Shown here piece after piece: positions 62,012-64,000 of a stretch of 64,000 bases of DNA (positions are counted from its first letter, which is position 1; each line of letters opens with the position of its first letter). This DNA comes from Oceanobacillus polygoni (GTDB lineage Bacteria; Bacillota; Bacilli; Bacillales; Amphibacillaceae). A program made the position numbers and the translations under genes. The stretch is from the NCBI RefSeq assembly GCF_008304605.1, contig NZ_PIJY01000004.1, positions 124,001 through 188,000 of the forward strand, read 5' to 3'. The notes beneath the pieces are model-generated. The model saw nothing but the letters and a program-made list of their open reading frames with translations, did not search any database and had not been told where the DNA came from.

Positions 62012-62959
62012 TTATCCTAACTTTTCTTGCCCTTTTGGTTTTTGATGAAGATCCTTATTCTGACCCGCCTTTAGAACAAAACTTCCACCATCATGTCCAA
62101 TTGTCTCTACGACTCCCCTAGCTACTTTTAGTAATTCATCTACATTGATACCCGTTTTAATATCCATTTCATGTAGTCCATGTACCAAATCTTCTGTTGC
62201 AATATTCCCTGCAGCATTTGGCGCATAAGGGCAGCCTCCCAAACCTGCTACTGAACTATCTAATGAAAGTACTCCTTCTGATAACCCCGCAATAGCATTC
62301 GCGAACGCCATCCCTCGCGTATTGTGGAGATGCAAAGAGAATTCGAACTTCGGGAAAGCTGCCCTTAAATTCCGGAGAACTTTCGAGACTTGTAATGGAT
62401 TACCCATTCCTGTCGTATCCGCAAGTGATACTTTGCGAATTCCCATTTCCTGATAACGCTCGATTAAGGCGTTCAGTCGCTCAAGCGAAACCTCTCCCTC
62501 ATATGGGCAGCCAAATGCAACCGTTAAAGAACCACTGTATTCTACATGATGTTTTTCCGCTAGATCAATAATCGGAAGTAACTTCTCCTGTGCTTCTGCT
62601 ACAGTACAATTTGAATTATTTAAAGAATGCGAGTCTGTTGAAGAAAGCAGAAGTTTTAAATCTTGAATTCCAGCTTCAATGGCACGTTCTGCACCTTTCA
62701 CATTCGGAACCAATGCTCGAAACGATACTTCACCTAAATCCATGACTCCCTTTACCACTTTCTCTGCGTCTTTTAATTGAGGTATTGCCTTAGGATGAAC
62801 AAACGCCGTTGCTTCAATGTGCTTAATACCTGTTTGAGCAAGACCATGAATGATGCGAACCTTTTCTTCAGTAGGAATCCATTTCTTTTCCATTTGGAAA
62901 CCATCTCGAGGTAAAACCTCCCAAATCGTCACTTGTGCCGGTAAGCTTCGTTCTCCCAT
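62012..62959 (-). CDS. Hydroxymethylglutaryl-CoA lyase family protein
   Basis: 315 residues with a DRE-TIM barrel. The catalytic Arg-Asp is in LPRDGFQ at about 16-22, metal-binding His in HLHNTRG near residue 205 and the signature Cys loop in GLGGCPYAPNAAGN near residue 235. The family cleaves HMG-CoA, or related 3-hydroxy-3-methyl acyl-CoAs such as citramalyl-CoA. It lies 3 bp after the CoA-transferase gene on the same strand, so together they would activate and cleave a branched hydroxy acid. Confidence 0.88.
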   Translation of the reverse strand: MGERSLPAQVTIWEVLPRDGFQMEKKWIPTEEKVRIIHGLAQTGIKHIEATAFVHPKAIPQLKDAEKVVKGVMDLGEVSFRALVPNVKGAERAIEAGIQDLKLLLSSTDSHSLNNSNCTVAEAQEKLLPIIDLAEKHHVEYSGSLTVAFGCPYEGEVSLERLNALIERYQEMGIRKVSLADTTGMGNPLQVSKVLRNLRAAFPKFEFSLHLHNTRGMAFANAIAGLSEGVLSLDSSVAGLGGCPYAPNAAGNIATEDLVHGLHEMDIKTGINVDELLKVARGVVETIGHDGGSFVLKAGQNKDLHQKPKGQEKLG

Positions 62960-62962
62960 AAA

Positions 62963-64000
62963 TTAAATAACTCCTTTCTTTATCAAACGAGTTATTTCCT
63001 CATCTGATATACCTAGTTGTTCTCGATAAATATAGTCATTTTGCTCCCCTAAGTCTGGAGCACGATGCCTGATTCTCCCTGGTGTTTTCGAGAATTTCGG
63101 TACAACACCTGGGATTTTTATCGAACCCAAGCGGGGATGATCAATATCAACAATGTTCTCTCTTGCGGCATAATGAGCATCATTGAAGATATCCTTGATG
63201 CTAAAAATAGGTGAAATAGGTACCCCATATTGATCAAGAAGCTCGACAAGCTCTTCTTTTTCTTTTCCTCTGAAGAACGCCGTTACGATTTCTTGAAGAT
63301 GATGATCATTTTCCATCCGTTCAACATTTGTTAAAAAACGAGGGTCTTCAATCATTTCCTCGTGGCCTATCGCTTGTGCAAGTCGCTCCCATGTTCTTTG
63401 TGTGCTACATACCATCACAACCCAATGATCATCTTTAGTTCGATATGTCCCAGCAGGACTCGAATGTCCATGTAACATTGGAGAACGTTCACGTACCTTT
63501 CCAAGTTGATCATATTCAGCAACAAGGAATTCCATCATACGAAAGACTGCTTCATATAATCCCATCTCCACAACTTGCCCTTCTGAATCTTCGTTTGTTG
63601 CACGCTCATAGAGTGCACTTACCGTACCAAAAGCCATAAAAATTCCAGAAATATAGTCCATCAAAGAAAAAGAAGGGCTTACTGGATGACGGTCTTCAAA
63701 CCCCTGAAGATAGGTATATCCAGAGAAAGCGGTTGCAGGAGTGCCGAAACCAGCTTTAGTAGCATATGGACCAGTTTGGCCATATCCGGATTGCCTTGTC
63801 ATTACCAATCGCGGGTTCACTTCCTTTAAAATTTCATAACTAAGACCCCACTTCTCCATTGTTCCAGGTCTAAAATTTTCAATCAAAATATCTGCATCTT
63901 TGACTAGACTTTTAAATATTTCTTGCCCCTCTTGCTGTCGAATATCTAAAGTCACTGATTGCTTGTTCCGTGACATTCCTGGCCATCGCAAAGGTTCTCT
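62963..64000 (-). CDS. CaiB/BaiF class III CoA-transferase, 5' end outside window
   Basis: 345 codons and a stop are present; the frame runs off the window at base 64000, so about 45-55 N-terminal residues are missing. Family features: RNKQSVTLDI and ENFRPGTMEKWGLSYE near the visible start, RQSGYGQTGPY, and a probable catalytic Asp in FSLMDYISGIF. Such enzymes move CoA between acids (succinyl-CoA to citramalate, mesaconate or similar). It is translationally linked to the HMG-CoA-lyase-like gene. Confidence 0.9.
   Translation of the reverse strand, partial: REPLRWPGMSRNKQSVTLDIRQQEGQEIFKSLVKDADILIENFRPGTMEKWGLSYEILKEVNPRLVMTRQSGYGQTGPYATKAGFGTPATAFSGYTYLQGFEDRHPVSPSFSLMDYISGIFMAFGTVSALYERATNEDSEGQVVEMGLYEAVFRMMEFLVAEYDQLGKVRERSPMLHGHSSPAGTYRTKDDHWVVMVCSTQRTWERLAQAIGHEEMIEDPRFLTNVERMENDHHLQEIVTAFFRGKEKEELVELLDQYGVPISPIFSIKDIFNDAHYAARENIVDIDHPRLGSIKIPGVVPKFSKTPGRIRHRAPDLGEQNDYIYREQLGISDEEITRLIKKGVI

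Noticed and set aside
1-64000. tRNA, rRNA or known riboswitches
   Set aside because: No cloverleaf, ribosomal or conserved riboswitch core was recognised in the intergenic regions; a covariance-model search could not be run.

Overview
The window looks like chromosomal DNA of a low-GC, endospore-forming Bacillaceae bacterium (Oceanobacillus/Virgibacillus type; genus inferred by eye only). The grounds are the AT-rich sequence, strong AGGAGG ribosome binding sites with frequent TTG and GTG starts, CotF-type spore-coat genes, Bacillus-type neighbourhoods (ywqN with its LysR gene, czcD with an ArsR gene, ykoN/P/Q, uvrX with yolD), an SOS box and CcpA-type cre sites. No rRNA, tRNA, CRISPR array or transposase gene was seen.

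Layout. 1-516: 3' end of a sarcosine/N-methyltryptophan oxidase. 0.6-8.7 kb: tricarboxylate catabolism (TcuA-type dehydrogenase, isocitrate/isopropylmalate-family dehydrogenase, LysR regulator, TctC-TctA-TctB transporter, PrpF-family isomerase). 8.8-11.8 kb: two genes reduced by in-frame deletions around ywqN, then czcD with its ArsR repressor. 12.3-12.7 kb: a holin-like type I toxin gene with an apparent antisense RNA. 12.8-18.2 kb: SOS-controlled uvrX locus whose 3' part is duplicated on both sides of an AT-rich cassette encoding a membrane-anchored subtilase, a secreted SAR2788-like putative toxin and an acidic putative immunity protein. 18.3-25.4 kb: spore-coat pair and a LysR-linked ABC transporter/SDR/amidohydrolase/glutaredoxin operon. 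25-30 kb: GAF sensor-like protein with a 58-residue partner, YhfK-like reductase, AldA and small remnants. 30.4-37.3 kb: Tat-exported FAD dehydrogenase pair, GntR regulator, DASS anion symporter and tartrate/malate-type dehydrogenase. 37.4-43.1 kb: envelope and glycolipid genes (ykoQ, ykoP, ykoN, RluA-like, GT4, PAP2).

44.2-54.3 kb carries a Firmicute version of the poorly understood E. coli yhfSTUVWXYZ (php) cluster: membrane protein YhfT, DUF2620 YhfU, PRD protein YhfY, PLP enzymes YhfX and YhfS, phosphopentomutase-like YhfW, phosphotriesterase-like Php and regulator YhfZ. It has two additions: a short amidase-signature protein inside the operon and a GlcD-type FAD oxidase upstream. The same perfect inverted repeat (AATATAC-N8-GTATATT) precedes both yhfZ and the glcD-like gene, each with a cre-like site, so the oxidase looks like part of one regulon with the cluster.

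54.7-64 kb: a HAD hydrolase, a PepSY protein, and a second tricarboxylate-transporter operon (TctC-B-A) with an RraA aldolase-family protein, a 6PGDH-like reductase and an Ldh-family dehydrogenase, preceded by an HMG-CoA-lyase-like gene and a class III CoA-transferase gene cut by the window end. Overall the window is a catabolic island for di- and tricarboxylates and hydroxy acids, interrupted by one recombination-inserted toxin cassette.
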